Shown: positions 1-10,124 of the stretch, piece by piece | Layout: each line of letters opens with the position of its first letter | How positions within the stretch are numbered: position 1 is the stretch's first letter | Source of the DNA: Mycobacterium sp. E1214 | GTDB taxonomy: Bacteria > Actinomycetota > Actinomycetes > Mycobacteriales > Mycobacteriaceae | Direction: 5' to 3' | NCBI RefSeq assembly: GCF_001666755.1 | Contig: NZ_LZJC01000097.1 | Span: forward strand, 22,372 to 86,371 | DNA length: 64,000 nucleotides | Program-made: the position numbers and the translations under genes | Notes under the pieces: generated by a model | What the model was told of the DNA's origin: nothing | Databases searched by the model: none | What the model saw: only the letters and a program-made list of their open reading frames with translations

Positions 1-2
1 CC

Positions 3-332
3 ACGTTCCCGGGCGTCGACACCCTCGAGGGCTATGCCGACGACCACGGCCGGCTCATGGAACAGGTCGACGACCTGCGCATCGTGAGCTACGACGTCTG
101 CTTCGCCAAGGCCGACCGCGTCTGCCTGCGCTACAGCGCCGAGGGGACGCACCGGGGCCGGCCGCACGGCGACCTCGAGCCCACCGGCCGCACCGCGCGG
201 TGGTCGGCGGCGGCGCTTTTCCAGGTGCGCGACGGCAAGCTGGTCGAGTTCGTCAAGGACTGGAACAAGCTGTCGATGTGGGAGCAGTTGGGCTGGCCCC
301 TGGAGGAATGCCTGACCTCCGGCCGGGCCTGA
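3..332 (+). CDS. SnoaL/NTF2-like protein, C-terminal part (cut by window edge)
   Basis: The frame is open to the left edge, so only the last 109 residues are visible and the true start lies outside. The segment ending LFQVRDGKLVEFVKDW has the closing beta-strand pattern of SnoaL-like, NTF2-fold proteins, small cone-shaped proteins that act as isomerases, cyclases, hydratases or plain binding modules. It is convergent with the flavoprotein gene to its right, with 7 bases between the stop codons. A second SnoaL-like gene lies at 30584-31018. The catalytic residues of the family lie mostly in the missing half, so no reaction can be assigned. Confidence 0.7.
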   Translation, partial: TFPGVDTLEGYADDHGRLMEQVDDLRIVSYDVCFAKADRVCLRYSAEGTHRGRPHGDLEPTGRTARWSAAALFQVRDGKLVEFVKDWNKLSMWEQLGWPLEECLTSGRA

Positions 333-339
333 GCCGCCG

Positions 340-1956
340 CTAGGTCAAGTCGACGGACTTTCCGGTGGCGGCCGCGTGACCGGCGCGGTAGCCGAAAACC
401 ATTGCCGGACCGAGGGTTCCACCGGCGCCGCCGTAGGCCCGTCCGGTCACGCCGCCCATCGCGTTGCCGGCGGCGTACAGGCCGGGTATCGGCTCGCCGC
501 TGACGTGCAGCACGCGACCGTCGCGGCCGGTGCGCGGCCCGCCCTTGGTGCCCATCGCCCCGATGCGCACCGGCACGGCGTAAAACGGTGCGGTGTCGAT
601 GGGGCCGAGGGTCTTTCCGGCCAGCGTGGTCGCATTGTCGTCTCCCCAGTAACCGTCGTAGGCGCTGGAGCCGCGCCCGAAGTCGGGGTCGGCGCCGGCG
701 GCCACGTGCCGGTTCCACCGTGCGACGGTGTGGGCCAGGCCGTCGGCGTCGATGCCGGTCTTCGCGGCCAACTCGGCGAGATCCGCGGATTCGCAGAACC
801 ATTCCGGAACCCGTTGGCCCGGTTCGATTCCGAGGAATCCGTAGCGCTGCAGGTGCACGGAGTCGAACACCATCCACCCCCGGTCGTTGACGTAACCGCC
901 GCGCGGGTCGAGGTAGTGGAACGCTCCGGCCATCGAGTTGTAATCGCACGCCTCGTTGACGAAGCGGCGCCCGGCCGCATTGACGATGATGCTGCGCGGC
1001 CGGGTGCGTTCCAGGCGCACGCTGCGGCTGCGTTGCCTGCCGTCGATCGTGTCGCCAGGGATCTGCACGATGGGCACCCACCAGGCCTCGCCCATGTTGG
1101 CCAGGTCGGCGCCGTGCGCCATCGCCAGCCGCAGCCCGTCGCCGGTGTTGTTGGGCGGTGAGACCGCACCGTGCATGGGGCCGCGCAGAAAGGCCTGCGC
1201 CAGAACGGGATCCCACTCGAAGCCGCCGGTGCCCAGGATGACACCGTGGCGGGCGCGCACGGTCAGGGTTTGCCCCGCCAGCGCGACCCGCACCCCGGTG
1301 ATCTCCCCGGCCTCGGCGACGAGCTGCTCGGCGCGGGCGTTGACGTGCGGAACCACACCGACGTCCAACAGGCCCTTGAGCAGCCCGGCGATCAGCGCGG
1401 TGCCGGCGACACACAGGTGGCTGGTTCGCTCGTCGATCGCCGCGTGCAGCCTGGCGCGGGTCTCGGCGTCGAATCCCACGTTGGACCAGTCGGCCGGGAA
1501 CGACGTGATGCGCGTTGCCCATTCGCCCAGCTGCGCCAGGTCGAACGGGGCCGCGGACAGCGACCGGCCCCCGGACGGCTGCCCGCCCGGCAGTTCGGGC
1601 TGGTAGTCGGGGAAGCCGGTCGCGATCTCGAAGCGCAGCCCGCTGTGCGCCTCGATGAAGTCGAGCATCGCGGGTCCGGTGTGCACGAACGTCTCCACCA
1701 GGTCGTCGTCCATCGATCCCAGCGACTGGGCGCGCAGGTAGCGCAACGCGTCGTCGGGCGTCAATTCGCCGTCGGGAGAACGGTTGTGCGCCGGTATCCA
1801 CACGATGCCGCCGGACACGGCGGTGGTCCCACCCACCGTCGGTGCCTTCTCGAAGACTTCCACCGTGGCGCCCGCGGCGGCCGCGGTGAGCGCGGCGGTG
1901 AGGCCCGCACCTCCCGTGCCGAGCACGACGACGTCGACTTGGGTGTCCCAGGGCAT
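340..1956 (-). CDS. KstD-like FAD-dependent dehydrogenase (FAD_binding_2 family)
   Basis: A 538-residue flavoprotein of the 3-ketosteroid delta-1-dehydrogenase/fumarate reductase family. The N-terminal dinucleotide fold shows VVVLGTGGAGLTAAL (about residues 9-23), followed by an acidic FAD-ribose position in VEVFEKAP and the GGTTAVSGG turn. The C-terminal part ends in the FAD-closing stretch GLYAAGNAMGG, then a YGGAGGTLGPAM element typical of KstD relatives. These enzymes remove hydrogens next to a ring ketone and pass electrons to a quinone or dye. ATG 1956 is preceded by AAAGGA. It lies 13 bases behind the IclR gene on the same strand and is probably co-transcribed with it. The substrate need not be a steroid; a cyclohexanone or enone fits the neighbouring aromatic genes. 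Confidence 0.85.
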   Translation of the reverse strand: MPWDTQVDVVVLGTGGAGLTAALTAAAAGATVEVFEKAPTVGGTTAVSGGIVWIPAHNRSPDGELTPDDALRYLRAQSLGSMDDDLVETFVHTGPAMLDFIEAHSGLRFEIATGFPDYQPELPGGQPSGGRSLSAAPFDLAQLGEWATRITSFPADWSNVGFDAETRARLHAAIDERTSHLCVAGTALIAGLLKGLLDVGVVPHVNARAEQLVAEAGEITGVRVALAGQTLTVRARHGVILGTGGFEWDPVLAQAFLRGPMHGAVSPPNNTGDGLRLAMAHGADLANMGEAWWVPIVQIPGDTIDGRQRSRSVRLERTRPRSIIVNAAGRRFVNEACDYNSMAGAFHYLDPRGGYVNDRGWMVFDSVHLQRYGFLGIEPGQRVPEWFCESADLAELAAKTGIDADGLAHTVARWNRHVAAGADPDFGRGSSAYDGYWGDDNATTLAGKTLGPIDTAPFYAVPVRIGAMGTKGGPRTGRDGRVLHVSGEPIPGLYAAGNAMGGVTGRAYGGAGGTLGPAMVFGYRAGHAAATGKSVDLT

Positions 1957-1969
1957 GAACGGTGTCCTT

Positions 1970-2647
1970 TCAGCTCAGCAGCGCCGACAGCTGGTGGGCG
2001 GCCGCCAGGACCGCGTCCTTGCCGCGCAGCACCACGTCTTCCCGGTGCGAGATCAGGTTGATGCAGGTCGGCGGGGAGGGCGCCGGTCGCCGTACCGGGA
2101 CCGCCAACCCGAAGGTGTTGGGTTCGATCTCCCCGTAGGTGCTCACCCAGCCCCGCTCTCGCGCCCGGGCGACCAGGTCCCGCTCGCCCGGGCGCGGCGG
2201 CATGCTCGCGAGCAGCGCGATGCCCGCGGCCCCACGCTCCAACGGGTAGCGGCTGCCCTCGTGGAACGAGAGTTGGTAGGCGACGTGGCTGGGGACGATC
2301 ACCGCGATCGCCACCTGCTGCTCGCCCTCGGCGATGAGCAACGACACGGTGGTGCCCAGCTCGTCGGCCAGCGTGCGCAGCGTCGGGAGGCTGACCTGCC
2401 GCACGTTGCGGTCGAACGACGCACCCAGCACGGCGAGCCCCGCCGCCGGCCGATAGCGGCCGTCCTCGCCCTTGGCCACCAGGTGGAATTGGGCCAGCGT
2501 CGTCAGCAGGCGGTAGGCGATCGTGCGATGCACACCGACCCGTTCGGCCAGCTGTTGCGCGGTCAGCCCGCCGGGGGAGTCGGCCACCAATTGCAGCGCG
2601 GTGAGTCCCCTGGCCAGCGTCTGCGAGCCCGGTCCCGGTCCTGTCAC
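1970..2647 (-). CDS. IclR-family transcriptional regulator
   Basis: A 225-residue IclR-type regulator. An N-terminal winged helix-turn-helix (about residues 10-60, LTAQQLAERVGVHRTIAYRL) is followed by an effector-binding domain (residues about 80-225) with the family pattern RYPLERGAAGIALLA. The GTG start at 2647 has no clear Shine-Dalgarno sequence; an inverted repeat CTGTCA-N6-TGACAG (2641-2658) overlaps the start codon. The gene is divergent from the MhpC/MhpA/MhpB-like operon. The E. coli mhp operon is also controlled by an IclR-family protein, MhpR, so this is probably its functional counterpart. Two overlapping palindromes between the divergent genes are candidate operators. Whether it activates or represses is not visible. 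Confidence 0.92.
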   Translation of the reverse strand: MTGPGPGSQTLARGLTALQLVADSPGGLTAQQLAERVGVHRTIAYRLLTTLAQFHLVAKGEDGRYRPAAGLAVLGASFDRNVRQVSLPTLRTLADELGTTVSLLIAEGEQQVAIAVIVPSHVAYQLSFHEGSRYPLERGAAGIALLASMPPRPGERDLVARARERGWVSTYGEIEPNTFGLAVPVRRPAPSPPTCINLISHREDVVLRGKDAVLAAAHQLSALLS

Positions 2648-2690
2648 AGGCTTGACAGACCACCGCGCGAGAGCGAAGCTCTAAATATAA

Positions 2691-2717
2691 CGCACATTAG
2701 TGTGCGATATTAGCACA
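2691..2717. promoter_or_regulatory. Overlapping palindromes, candidate IclR operator
   Basis: CGCACATTAGTGTGCG (2691-2706) is a perfect 6-4-6 inverted repeat. Its right arm is reused in a second inverted repeat, TGTGC-N7-GCACA (2701-2717). The block lies in the 127-base gap between the IclR gene and the ring-cleavage operon, where an IclR dimer or tetramer would bind. Assigning it to this IclR protein is inference from position. Confidence 0.7.
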
Positions 2718-2774
2718 CAAAGTTAGTCGAAAACGAGAACGGCGTTTTCCCACGGGCGAGGCGTGAGAGGAATC

Positions 2775-3638
2775 GTGGCGGAGTTCGAAAGCATCTGGAG
2801 CGACCTGCAGGGTGTCGCCTTCGAGCAGGGTTACCTCGAGGCTCAGGGCGTGCCCACCCGCTACCTACGGGCGGGCAGGCCGGGCAACCCGGTGCTGGTG
2901 CTGTTGCACGGCTCGGGCGGACACGCCGAGGCCTACGTCCGCAACCTGGCCGCGCACGCCGAGCACTTTTGGACCTGGTCCATCGACATGCTCGGGCACG
3001 GCTACACCGGCAAGCCCGGGCACCCGCTGGAGGTCCGGCACTACGTCGAACACCTGATGGCCGTGCTGCGCGCCATCGGCGTCGACCGGGCCAGCATCAG
3101 CGGCGAGTCGCTCGGCGGGTGGGTGGCCGCCCGCGCCGCCATCGACCACCCGGACGTCGTCGACAAGCTGGTCCTCAACACCGCGGGCGGCTCCCAGGCC
3201 GATCCGGCCGTGATGCAACGGATCATCACCTTGTCGATGGCAGCGGCCGAGGACCCGGCCTGGGACACCGTGCAGGCGCGGATCAAGTGGCTGATGGCCG
3301 ACAAATCCAAGGGCTACGACGACCTGGTCGCCAGCCGCCAGCGCGTCTACCGCCAGCCGGGATTCGTCGACGCCATGCGCGACATCATGGCGCTGCAGGA
3401 CCCGCAGATCCGTGCGCGAAACCTCCTGGGGCCGGCCGAATACGGGTCGATCACCGCGCCCACGCTGGTCCTGTGGACCAGCGACGACCCGACCGCCGAC
3501 GTGACCGAGGGCCGCCGCATCGCCTCGATGATCCCGGGGGCGCGTTTCGAGGTGATGCCCGGTTGCGGCCACTGGCCGCAGTACGAGGACGCCAAGACCT
3601 TCAACCGCCTGCACCTCGACTTCCTGTTGGGCCGCTGA
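2775..3638 (+). CDS. MhpC-like alpha/beta hydrolase (meta-cleavage product hydrolase)
   Basis: A 287-residue alpha/beta hydrolase, close to the 288 residues of E. coli MhpC. It has the oxyanion strand LVLLHGSGG, the nucleophile elbow GESLGG (Ser), a downstream acid in [11 protein letters not shown] and the catalytic His in GCGHWPQYE. The family hydrolyses the C-C bond of the ring-opened 2-hydroxy-6-oxo-dienoate made by an extradiol dioxygenase, and such a dioxygenase is two genes downstream. I chose GTG 2775 because GAGAGGA lies 4 bases upstream; GTG 2763 would add four residues. Its stop overlaps the next start as TGATG. It is the first gene of the right-going operon. Substrate specificity is inferred from context only. 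Confidence 0.85.
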   Translation: MAEFESIWSDLQGVAFEQGYLEAQGVPTRYLRAGRPGNPVLVLLHGSGGHAEAYVRNLAAHAEHFWTWSIDMLGHGYTGKPGHPLEVRHYVEHLMAVLRAIGVDRASISGESLGGWVAARAAIDHPDVVDKLVLNTAGGSQADPAVMQRIITLSMAAAEDPAWDTVQARIKWLMADKSKGYDDLVASRQRVYRQPGFVDAMRDIMALQDPQIRARNLLGPAEYGSITAPTLVLWTSDDPTADVTEGRRIASMIPGARFEVMPGCGHWPQYEDAKTFNRLHLDFLLGR

Positions 3639-5356
3639 TGTCCGACGCATCCGAGGTCGACACCGACGTCCTCGTCGTCGGCGCCGGACCCGTCGGCTTG
3701 ACGCTGGCTAATATCCTTGGCCTGCAAGGCATTAAGACGGTGGTCGTCGAGGAGCGGGACACCCTGATCGATTACCCGCGCGGGGTCGGGCTCGACGACG
3801 AGGCGTTGCGGACCTTCCAGGCGATCGGGTTGGTCGACCGGATCCTGCCGCACACGGTGCCGAACCAGATCCTGCGTTTCCTGGACGCGCACCGCCGCGT
3901 GCTCGCCGAGATGGCACCACCCGACGCGCGATTCGGCTGGCCCAAGCGCAACGGGTTCGTCCAGCCGCTCGTCGACGCCGAATTGCTGGCCGGCCTGGAC
4001 CGTTTCGACCACGTCGAGCTGTGGTGGGGCCGGCCGATGACGGCCTGCGAGGAGGACCCGACGGGCGTCACCGTCGAACTCGGCGGCGGGCAAGGCCGGG
4101 TGCGGGCGCGCTACGTCGTCGGCTGCGACGGTGGCCGCAGCATGACCCGCCGCGTGATGGGCGTGTCCTTCGACGGCACGACGTCCGCGACGCGATGGCT
4201 GGTGGTCGACATCGCCAACGACCCGCTCGGTCACCCGAACAGCGAGGTCGGTGCGGACCCGGAACGCCCCTACGCCTCCATCTCGATCGCCCACGGAATT
4301 CGCCGCTTCGAGTTCATGATTCACGCCGACGAGACCGACGAGCAGGCCGAGGACCCGGAGTTCCTGACGCGCATGCTGGCGCGGATGGTGCCCCACCCCG
4401 ATCGGGTGGATGTGATCCGGCGTCGCGTGTACACGCACCACTCGCGGATCGCCGGCGCCTTCCGCAAGGGCCGGCTGTTGCTGGCCGGCGACGCCGCGCA
4501 CCTGATGCCCGTGTGGCAGGGGCAGGGCTACAACAGCGGCATCCGCGACGCGGCCAACCTGGGCTGGAAATTGGCCGCGGTGGTGACGGGCCGCGCCGAC
4601 GACACGCTGCTCGACACCTACGACGTGGAGCGGCGCAAGCACGCGCGGGCGATGATCGACCTGTCCACCATGGTGGGCCGCGTCATCTCGCCGACCAACC
4701 GGCGGGTGGCGGGCGCGCGCGACCTTCTCATCCGCTCGGCGTCGATCGTCCCGACCCTCAAGCGCTACGTGCTGGAGATGCGGTTCAAGCCGATGCCGCG
4801 CTACGAGACCGGCGCCGTGGTGCACGGCACGTCGTATTCCGCTGGCCCGCAGTCGGTTTCGCCGGCCGGCACGCTGTTCATCCAACCCCGCGTCGACACC
4901 CGCACACAGCATGACGTGCTGCTCGACGACGTCCTCGGCGACTGGTTCGCCGTCCTGTGCTGGAACAACCACCCGCGCCGGATCCTCGGCGACGTGGCGT
5001 TCGCCAACTGGAAGGCGCTCGGCGCCCGCTTCGTCGCGCTCCGGCCGCGGACCCAGCTGCACTGGACGGGTCACGACGACCCCGACGTCGTGGTCGTCGG
5101 CGACCGGTCCGGCGGCGTGAAGTCCTGGTTCGACTCCCACCCGGAATCGGTGCTGTTCCTGCGGCCCGATCGGTGCATCGCCGGCGCGTGCATCGCCCAG
5201 CGGGCACCGGATCTGAGCGCCGAGCTGTTCTCGGTGCTGGCCCTCACGCCGCCCCTGGCACCGCGAGGGGGTGAATCGCCGAATGGCACTGGCTCTGTGC
5301 TGCATGTCGCACAGCCCGCTGTTGAATCTTCCGGGGCCGTCGCGGGACCTGCTTGA
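3638..5356 (+). CDS. mhpA: MhpA-like FAD monooxygenase (3-hydroxyphenylpropionate hydroxylase family)
   Basis: A 572-residue class A flavin monooxygenase. It shows the FAD fold [11 protein letters not shown] (about residues 15-25), the DG motif [13 protein letters not shown], and the GD motif [18 protein letters not shown], which closely matches E. coli MhpA (554 residues as I recall). Family members hydroxylate 3-(3-hydroxyphenyl)propionate ortho to the phenol using NAD(P)H and O2, making the catechol that MhpB opens. ATG 3638 overlaps the preceding stop, so an open frame running further upstream is not part of the gene. Its last 74 bases overlap the next gene in another frame, suggesting translational coupling. 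The C-terminal thioredoxin-like domain of the family is present (about 430-572). The natural substrate may be a larger ring-bearing acid. Confidence 0.9.
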   Translation: MSDASEVDTDVLVVGAGPVGLTLANILGLQGIKTVVVEERDTLIDYPRGVGLDDEALRTFQAIGLVDRILPHTVPNQILRFLDAHRRVLAEMAPPDARFGWPKRNGFVQPLVDAELLAGLDRFDHVELWWGRPMTACEEDPTGVTVELGGGQGRVRARYVVGCDGGRSMTRRVMGVSFDGTTSATRWLVVDIANDPLGHPNSEVGADPERPYASISIAHGIRRFEFMIHADETDEQAEDPEFLTRMLARMVPHPDRVDVIRRRVYTHHSRIAGAFRKGRLLLAGDAAHLMPVWQGQGYNSGIRDAANLGWKLAAVVTGRADDTLLDTYDVERRKHARAMIDLSTMVGRVISPTNRRVAGARDLLIRSASIVPTLKRYVLEMRFKPMPRYETGAVVHGTSYSAGPQSVSPAGTLFIQPRVDTRTQHDVLLDDVLGDWFAVLCWNNHPRRILGDVAFANWKALGARFVALRPRTQLHWTGHDDPDVVVVGDRSGGVKSWFDSHPESVLFLRPDRCIAGACIAQRAPDLSAELFSVLALTPPLAPRGGESPNGTGSVLHVAQPAVESSGAVAGPA

Positions 5357-6221
5357 CGACATCGAATCGGCGATCGGCGCCGCGCGGCGCTTCGTCACCG
5401 ACTACGACCCCGAGCTCGTCGTCACCTTCTCCCCGGACCACTACAACGGATTCTTCTACCGGGCGATGCCGCCCTTCTGCATCGGCACGGCCGCCGCGGG
5501 CGTCGGCGACTACGGCACCCACGCGGGACCGTTGACCGTGGCCGAGCGGCTCGCGTTGGACTGTGCGCAGGCCGTGTTGGACGACGGCGTCGACGTCGCT
5601 GTGTCGACCAGCATGGACGTCGACCACGGCACCGTGCAGCCGCTGGAGAAGCTGTTCGGTGACGCGACGGCGCGCCCGGTGCTCCCGATCTTCATCAACG
5701 CGATCGCGCTGCCGCTGGGGCCGTTACGCCGCTGCCGAGCGCTCGGCGCGGCGGTCGGCAGGTATCTCGCCGGCCTGGACAAGCGGGTCCTGCTGCTGGG
5801 CTCCGGCGGCCTCTCGCACAGCCCGCCGGTGCCGACGCTGGACACGGCGCCGCCGCCGGTGCTCGAGCGCATCGTGCACGGTCGCCCCATGACGACCCAG
5901 CAGCGCCAAGACCGCCAGGCCGCGGTCGTCGAGGCGGCCCGCGGCTTCGCGACCGGCAACTCGCCGCTGCAGCCGTTGAATCCCCTGTGGGACAACGCGT
6001 TCCTGGACATCGTCGACACCGGCCGGCTGGCCGAACTCGACGGGTGGTCGAACGCGTTCGTCGCGCGCGAGGGCGGTGGCTCCGCGCAGGAGATCAGGAC
6101 CTGGGTCGCGGCGTTCGCGGCGCTGGCCACCGCGGGCCCGTACCGAACCGTCGAGCGTTTCTACCGGGCCGCCCCGGAGCTCATCGCCGGGTTCGCCATC
6201 AGAACGGCGGTCCCGCAATGA
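5283..6221 (+). CDS. mhpB: MhpB-type class III extradiol dioxygenase
   Basis: A 312-residue LigB-type extradiol dioxygenase that aligns along its length with E. coli MhpB, 2,3-dihydroxyphenylpropionate 1,2-dioxygenase. Shared elements are CCMSHSPLL at the N terminus, [28 protein letters not shown] and [14 protein letters not shown]; the His residues of the last two correspond to the known catalytic pair, and iron is expected as cofactor. It cleaves the catechol ring next to the hydroxyls to give the substrate of the MhpC-like hydrolase. ATG 5283 gives the same distance to the SHSP motif as in E. coli; GTG 5271 is possible. The gene overlaps mhpA by 74 bases, and its stop overlaps the next start as ATGA, so translation is probably coupled. 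Confidence 0.93.
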   Translation: MALALCCMSHSPLLNLPGPSRDLLDDIESAIGAARRFVTDYDPELVVTFSPDHYNGFFYRAMPPFCIGTAAAGVGDYGTHAGPLTVAERLALDCAQAVLDDGVDVAVSTSMDVDHGTVQPLEKLFGDATARPVLPIFINAIALPLGPLRRCRALGAAVGRYLAGLDKRVLLLGSGGLSHSPPVPTLDTAPPPVLERIVHGRPMTTQQRQDRQAAVVEAARGFATGNSPLQPLNPLWDNAFLDIVDTGRLAELDGWSNAFVAREGGGSAQEIRTWVAAFAALATAGPYRTVERFYRAAPELIAGFAIRTAVPQ

Positions 6222-7957
6222 CGTCGGTGGCCGAGGGTTTCGACCACGTCGTCGACCTGCTGATCATCGGGTCGGGGGGCGGCGGCATGACCGCCGCCCT
6301 GACGGCGCAGGCCGCCGGCCTGGACGCCCTGATCGTCGAGAAGTCCTCGTGCTACGGCGGTTCCACCGCCCTGTCCGGCGGCGGCATCTGGGTGCCCGGG
6401 GCGCCCGCGCAATGCCGGGAGGGCTACCGGCCGTCCCCGGACGCCGTCGTCGAATACCTGCTGCGGATCACCGACGGCCTGGTGAGCGAGGCGCGGATCC
6501 GCCAATACGTGGAGTCCGCCCCGAAGATGCTCGCCTTCCTGGAAGGCGCCTCGGGGTGGTGCGAATTCGTCTGGAAGCCCGGATACGCCGATTACTATCC
6601 CGAGCTGCCCGGCGGCTCAGAACTCGGCAGCACCATCAACGTCCCGCCCATCGACCTGCGCGCCCTCGGCCCCGACGAGGAGCAGCTGCTCAAGCCGCTG
6701 GCGCTGGCGCCGAAGGGAATCTGGCTCGGGCCCAAGGAGCTTCGCACGTTCTACCGGATCCGGCAGTCGTGGGCGGGCAAGGGGGTGCTGCTCAAGCTGA
6801 TCGCCCGGATGGTGCGGGCCCGAGTGTTCGGCGAACGGATGGCCGCGATCGGCCAGTCGCTGGCCGCGCGGCTGCGCCTGGCGCTGCGCGAGCGGGGCAT
6901 CCCGCTGTGGCTGGATTCGCCGATGATCGAGTTGCTGACCGATCCCGACGGCGCGGTGACCGGCGCGGTGGTGCAACGGCAGGGGCGCGCGCACCGCATC
7001 GGGGCGCGGCGCGGCGTCATCCTGGCCTCCGGAGGCTTCGAGCACGACCTCGCCCGGCGCAAGGAGCTGCTGCCCGAGGTGGACCGGGACTGGAGCTTCG
7101 GCAACCCGGCGGCCCTGGGTGACGGCATCCGCGCGGGCGAAAAGGTCGGGGCCGCAACGGACCTGCTCGACGAGGCCTGGTGGTTTCCGGCGATCCAGTG
7201 GCCGGACGGCCGCATGCAGTTCATGCTCAACGAGCGGATGATGCCCGCCCAGTTCATCGTCAACGGCGCCGGGCGGCGGTTCATCAACGAGGCGGCCCCC
7301 TACATGGATTTCGGTCACGCCATGATCGCCGGCCAACGGACTGGCGTCACCCACATACCCTGCTGGCTGATCACCGACCACCGGTCGTGGAACCGCTACG
7401 TCGTCGCGGGCCACCTGCCCATCCCCAAGATTCCCGGGGCGCCGGTGCCCACCGGGCGCAAGGTCCCGTCGGCGTGGCTGCAATCCGGCGTCGTCAAGGC
7501 CGCCTCGTCGTGGGAGGAGTTGGCCGGCCGGATCGGCGTGCCCGCGCAGAACCTGGCCGAAACCGCCCGCCGCTTCAACGAACTCGCGCGTCGCGGCCAC
7601 GACGACGATTTCAACCGCGGCGACAGCGTCTACGACAACTACTACGGCGACCCGACGTTGCCGAATCCCAACCTGTTCCCGCTCGGCGCCCCACCGTATT
7701 ACGCCTTCCGGATCGTCCTCGGTGACCTCGGCACCTCCGGCGGCCTGCGCACCGACGAGCACGCCCGCGTCCTGCGGGCCGACGACACCGTGGTGCCCGG
7801 GCTCTACGCGGTGGGTAACACCGCGGCGCCGGTGATGGGCCGCAGCTACGCCGGTGCTGGCGCCACCATCGGACCCGCCATGACCTTCGGCTATGTCGCG
7901 GCGAAACACGTTGCCGCACAGCCCGCCGACGACGCCCTGAATTCGCCTAGGAGGTAG
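6218..7957 (+). CDS. KstD-like FAD-dependent ketone dehydrogenase
   Basis: A 579-residue flavoprotein closer to true 3-ketosteroid delta-1-dehydrogenases than its neighbour at 340-1956. The N terminus has [15 protein letters not shown] and [13 protein letters not shown]. The C terminus has [28 protein letters not shown], in which the Tyr and Gly of SYAGAG match the proton-handling positions of KstD. It introduces a double bond next to a ring carbonyl. ATG 6218 overlaps the mhpB stop. Placement directly behind a phenol hydroxylase and ring-cleavage enzyme suggests it helps desaturate or aromatise a cyclic ketone before ring opening; this is inference. A steroid substrate remains possible. Confidence 0.85.
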   Translation: MTSVAEGFDHVVDLLIIGSGGGGMTAALTAQAAGLDALIVEKSSCYGGSTALSGGGIWVPGAPAQCREGYRPSPDAVVEYLLRITDGLVSEARIRQYVESAPKMLAFLEGASGWCEFVWKPGYADYYPELPGGSELGSTINVPPIDLRALGPDEEQLLKPLALAPKGIWLGPKELRTFYRIRQSWAGKGVLLKLIARMVRARVFGERMAAIGQSLAARLRLALRERGIPLWLDSPMIELLTDPDGAVTGAVVQRQGRAHRIGARRGVILASGGFEHDLARRKELLPEVDRDWSFGNPAALGDGIRAGEKVGAATDLLDEAWWFPAIQWPDGRMQFMLNERMMPAQFIVNGAGRRFINEAAPYMDFGHAMIAGQRTGVTHIPCWLITDHRSWNRYVVAGHLPIPKIPGAPVPTGRKVPSAWLQSGVVKAASSWEELAGRIGVPAQNLAETARRFNELARRGHDDDFNRGDSVYDNYYGDPTLPNPNLFPLGAPPYYAFRIVLGDLGTSGGLRTDEHARVLRADDTVVPGLYAVGNTAAPVMGRSYAGAGATIGPAMTFGYVAAKHVAAQPADDALNSPRR

Positions 7958-7959
7958 CA

Positions 7960-9261
7960 ATGAAGATTTCGCTGTTCTACGAGTTCGCCCTGCCGCGGCC
8001 CTGGGCGCCCGACGACGAACACGCCATGCTGCAGGACTGCCTCGACGAGGTGGCGGCGGCCGACAAGGCCGGCTTTTCCACCGTCTGGCTGACCGAGCAC
8101 CACTTCCTCGAGGAGTACTGTCACTCCACCGCCCCCGAGATCTTCCTCGCCGCCGCCAGTCAGCGCACCAAGAACATCCGGTTGGGGTTCGGCATCATGC
8201 ACCTACCGCCCGTGGTGAACCACCCCGCGCGGGTCGCCGAGCGCATCGCCACGCTCGATCTGCTCTCCAACGGCCGCGTCGAATTCGGCACCGGCGAATC
8301 GTCATCGGTCGGCGAACTCGGGGGCTTCAACATCGACCCCGCCGACAAGCGGGCGCAGTGGGAGGAGGCGCTGGAGGTCTCGATCCGCTGCATGATCGAG
8401 GAGCCGTTCAGCGGGTTCAAGGGGCAGCACATCGAGATGCCGGCCCGCAACGTGGTTCCCAAGCCGCTGCAGAAGCCGCACCCGCCGGTGTGGGTCGCCT
8501 GCACGCGCCCGGCCAGCGTCCAGATGGCCGCCCAAAAGGCCATCGGCGCACTGAGTTTCGCCTACACGGGCCCCGGCCCGCTGACGGAGAGGGTCAACGG
8601 CTACTACAAGGAGCTCGAGGAGAACGGGGTCCCGGTCACACCGGCGATCAACCCGAACATCCTGGCCATCGGCGGCGACCTGTCGATGATGGTCGCCAAG
8701 ACCGAAGACCAGGCCTTGCAGCGCCTCGGGAAGGGCGGCGGCTTCTTCTCCTTCGGGATCATGCACTACTACATGACCGGCGTGCACACCCCCGGCCGCA
8801 CCAGGGTGTGGGAGCGCTACCTCGACGAGGTCGAGAAGGACCCGACCCTCGCCTATGGTCCCGGGCGCGGGGCGATCGGCACCCCGGCCATGGTGCGTGA
8901 ATTCCTGCGCGGCTACGAGGAAAGCGGCGTCGACGAGATCATCCTGCTGCTCAATCCCCGTAGCCACGAGGGCACCATGGAATCCATCGAGTTGATGGGC
9001 CAAGAGGTCCTGCCCGAGTTCATCGAGCGTGACGCCAAGGCGGTGGCCGAGAAGGCCAAGCGCCTAGAGCCCGTGATCGAAAAGATCGAGGAGCGCCGCC
9101 CCGAGCCGACCGCGCCGCGGTTCGACGAGGAATACTCGTTCGGCGGCCTGCCCACCGGGCGGGGCGGTAAATTCACCGCCAGCGAGATCCCCGAGGCGAT
9201 GGCCGAGATCAACGAGGGCCGGGTGCAGGCCGCGCAGCGGGCGAAAGAGCAGCAGCAGTAA
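7960..9261 (+). CDS. Luciferase-like (LLM) flavin-dependent oxidoreductase
   Basis: A 433-residue bacterial-luciferase-like protein with a TIM-barrel fold. Typical elements are an N-terminal strand MKISLFYEF, WLTEHHFLEEY (about residues 44-54), LGFGIMHLPPVVNHPARVAE and LDLLSNGRVEFGTGES. LLM enzymes use reduced FMN or F420; which one applies here cannot be seen. The last 65-70 residues form a charged, Glu/Arg/Lys-rich tail that is longer than in most relatives. The gene starts 2 bases after the KstD-like gene, behind an AGGAGG ribosome site (7949-7954), so it is in the same operon. It may act as a monooxygenase or a reductase in the ring pathway. Confidence 0.85.
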   Translation: MKISLFYEFALPRPWAPDDEHAMLQDCLDEVAAADKAGFSTVWLTEHHFLEEYCHSTAPEIFLAAASQRTKNIRLGFGIMHLPPVVNHPARVAERIATLDLLSNGRVEFGTGESSSVGELGGFNIDPADKRAQWEEALEVSIRCMIEEPFSGFKGQHIEMPARNVVPKPLQKPHPPVWVACTRPASVQMAAQKAIGALSFAYTGPGPLTERVNGYYKELEENGVPVTPAINPNILAIGGDLSMMVAKTEDQALQRLGKGGGFFSFGIMHYYMTGVHTPGRTRVWERYLDEVEKDPTLAYGPGRGAIGTPAMVREFLRGYEESGVDEIILLLNPRSHEGTMESIELMGQEVLPEFIERDAKAVAEKAKRLEPVIEKIEERRPEPTAPRFDEEYSFGGLPTGRGGKFTASEIPEAMAEINEGRVQAAQRAKEQQQ

Positions 9262-9296
9262 TCACCGAAAACGGTTGAGCCGAGGGACATCGGGCG

Positions 9297-10124
9297 TTGG
9301 GACAGATCGACCAGTTGTGGCGCTACGACGGTCGCCGGGCGGTGGTGACCGGATGCGCGTCGGGCATCGGTGAACACGTGGTGCGCCAGCTCACCGAGGT
9401 CGGCGCCGACGTCGTCGGGCTCGACAAACGCCGCCCCGCGATCGACGTCGCCGAGTTCCACGAGATCGACCTGGCCGACCAGGAGTCGATCGACGCGGCG
9501 GTGTCCTCCATCGACGGGCGCGTCGACGCGCTGTTCAACGTCGCCGGCGTCTCCTCCGGGATCGGTGACCCGCCCCTGGTGGTCACCGTCAACTTCCTCG
9601 GCCTGCGGCACGTCACCGAGGCGCTGATCGCGCGCATGGCCGCCGGGTCCGCCATCGTGAGCGTGTCGTCGCTGGCGGCGCGCGACTACCGCGAACACCT
9701 GCGGGCGATCGCCCCGCTGGTCGCGACCGCCACGATGCGCGAGGGCGTCGACTGGTGCCAAGCCCACCCGGACGCGCTGGCCGGCGGCGGTTACCAGTTG
9801 TCCAAGGAGGCGCTGATCCTCTACACCATGCGCAGCGCCGCGGCCCTCGGCGCGCGCGGGATCCGCATCAACTGCACCGGGCCCGGCGTCACCGAGACGC
9901 CGATCCTCGATCAGCTGCGCACCGCCTACGGGCAGGCCTTCCTCGACGACATCCCCAAGCCCCTGGGCCGGGTCAGTTCCCCCGCCGAGCAGGCGGCGGT
10001 CCTGCTGTTCCTCAATAGCGCTGCCGCAAGCTACATTTCGGGGCAGGTGCTGTGGGTTGACGGCGGCAACCTGGGCGCGGCGATCGCCCGCGAGCTCGAA
10101 GAGGGGGCCCCGTGGCCGGCGTAA
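9297..10124 (+). CDS. Short-chain dehydrogenase (coniferyl-alcohol-dehydrogenase-like SDR)
   Basis: A 275-residue SDR. It has the NAD(P)-binding motif TGCASGIG (about residues 18-25), FNVAGVSSG in place of NNAG, the catalytic Ser in SVSSLAARDY and the YQLSKEA active-site motif (Tyr-x3-Lys). A roughly 30-residue insert between Ser and Tyr is typical of proteins annotated as coniferyl-alcohol dehydrogenases. It should oxidise or reduce an alcohol/ketone on the pathway intermediate. TTG 9297 is the start that fits, with GAGGGA about 10 bases upstream. The end overlaps the next gene by 13 bases, so it belongs to the same rightward operon. Confidence 0.85.
   Translation: MGQIDQLWRYDGRRAVVTGCASGIGEHVVRQLTEVGADVVGLDKRRPAIDVAEFHEIDLADQESIDAAVSSIDGRVDALFNVAGVSSGIGDPPLVVTVNFLGLRHVTEALIARMAAGSAIVSVSSLAARDYREHLRAIAPLVATATMREGVDWCQAHPDALAGGGYQLSKEALILYTMRSAAALGARGIRINCTGPGVTETPILDQLRTAYGQAFLDDIPKPLGRVSSPAEQAAVLLFLNSAAASYISGQVLWVDGGNLGAAIARELEEGAPWPA

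Noticed and set aside
131..1801. Long open frames antisense or out of frame to the KstD-like gene, and similar ones throughout
   Set aside because: High GC creates long spurious frames. Their translations are Arg/Ala/Pro-rich, without motifs, and overlap genes with clear family signatures.
2969..3637. Upstream extension of the mhpA reading frame
   Set aside because: It runs inside the MhpC-like gene and has no family similarity. ATG 3638 overlaps the preceding stop and gives the expected MhpA length.
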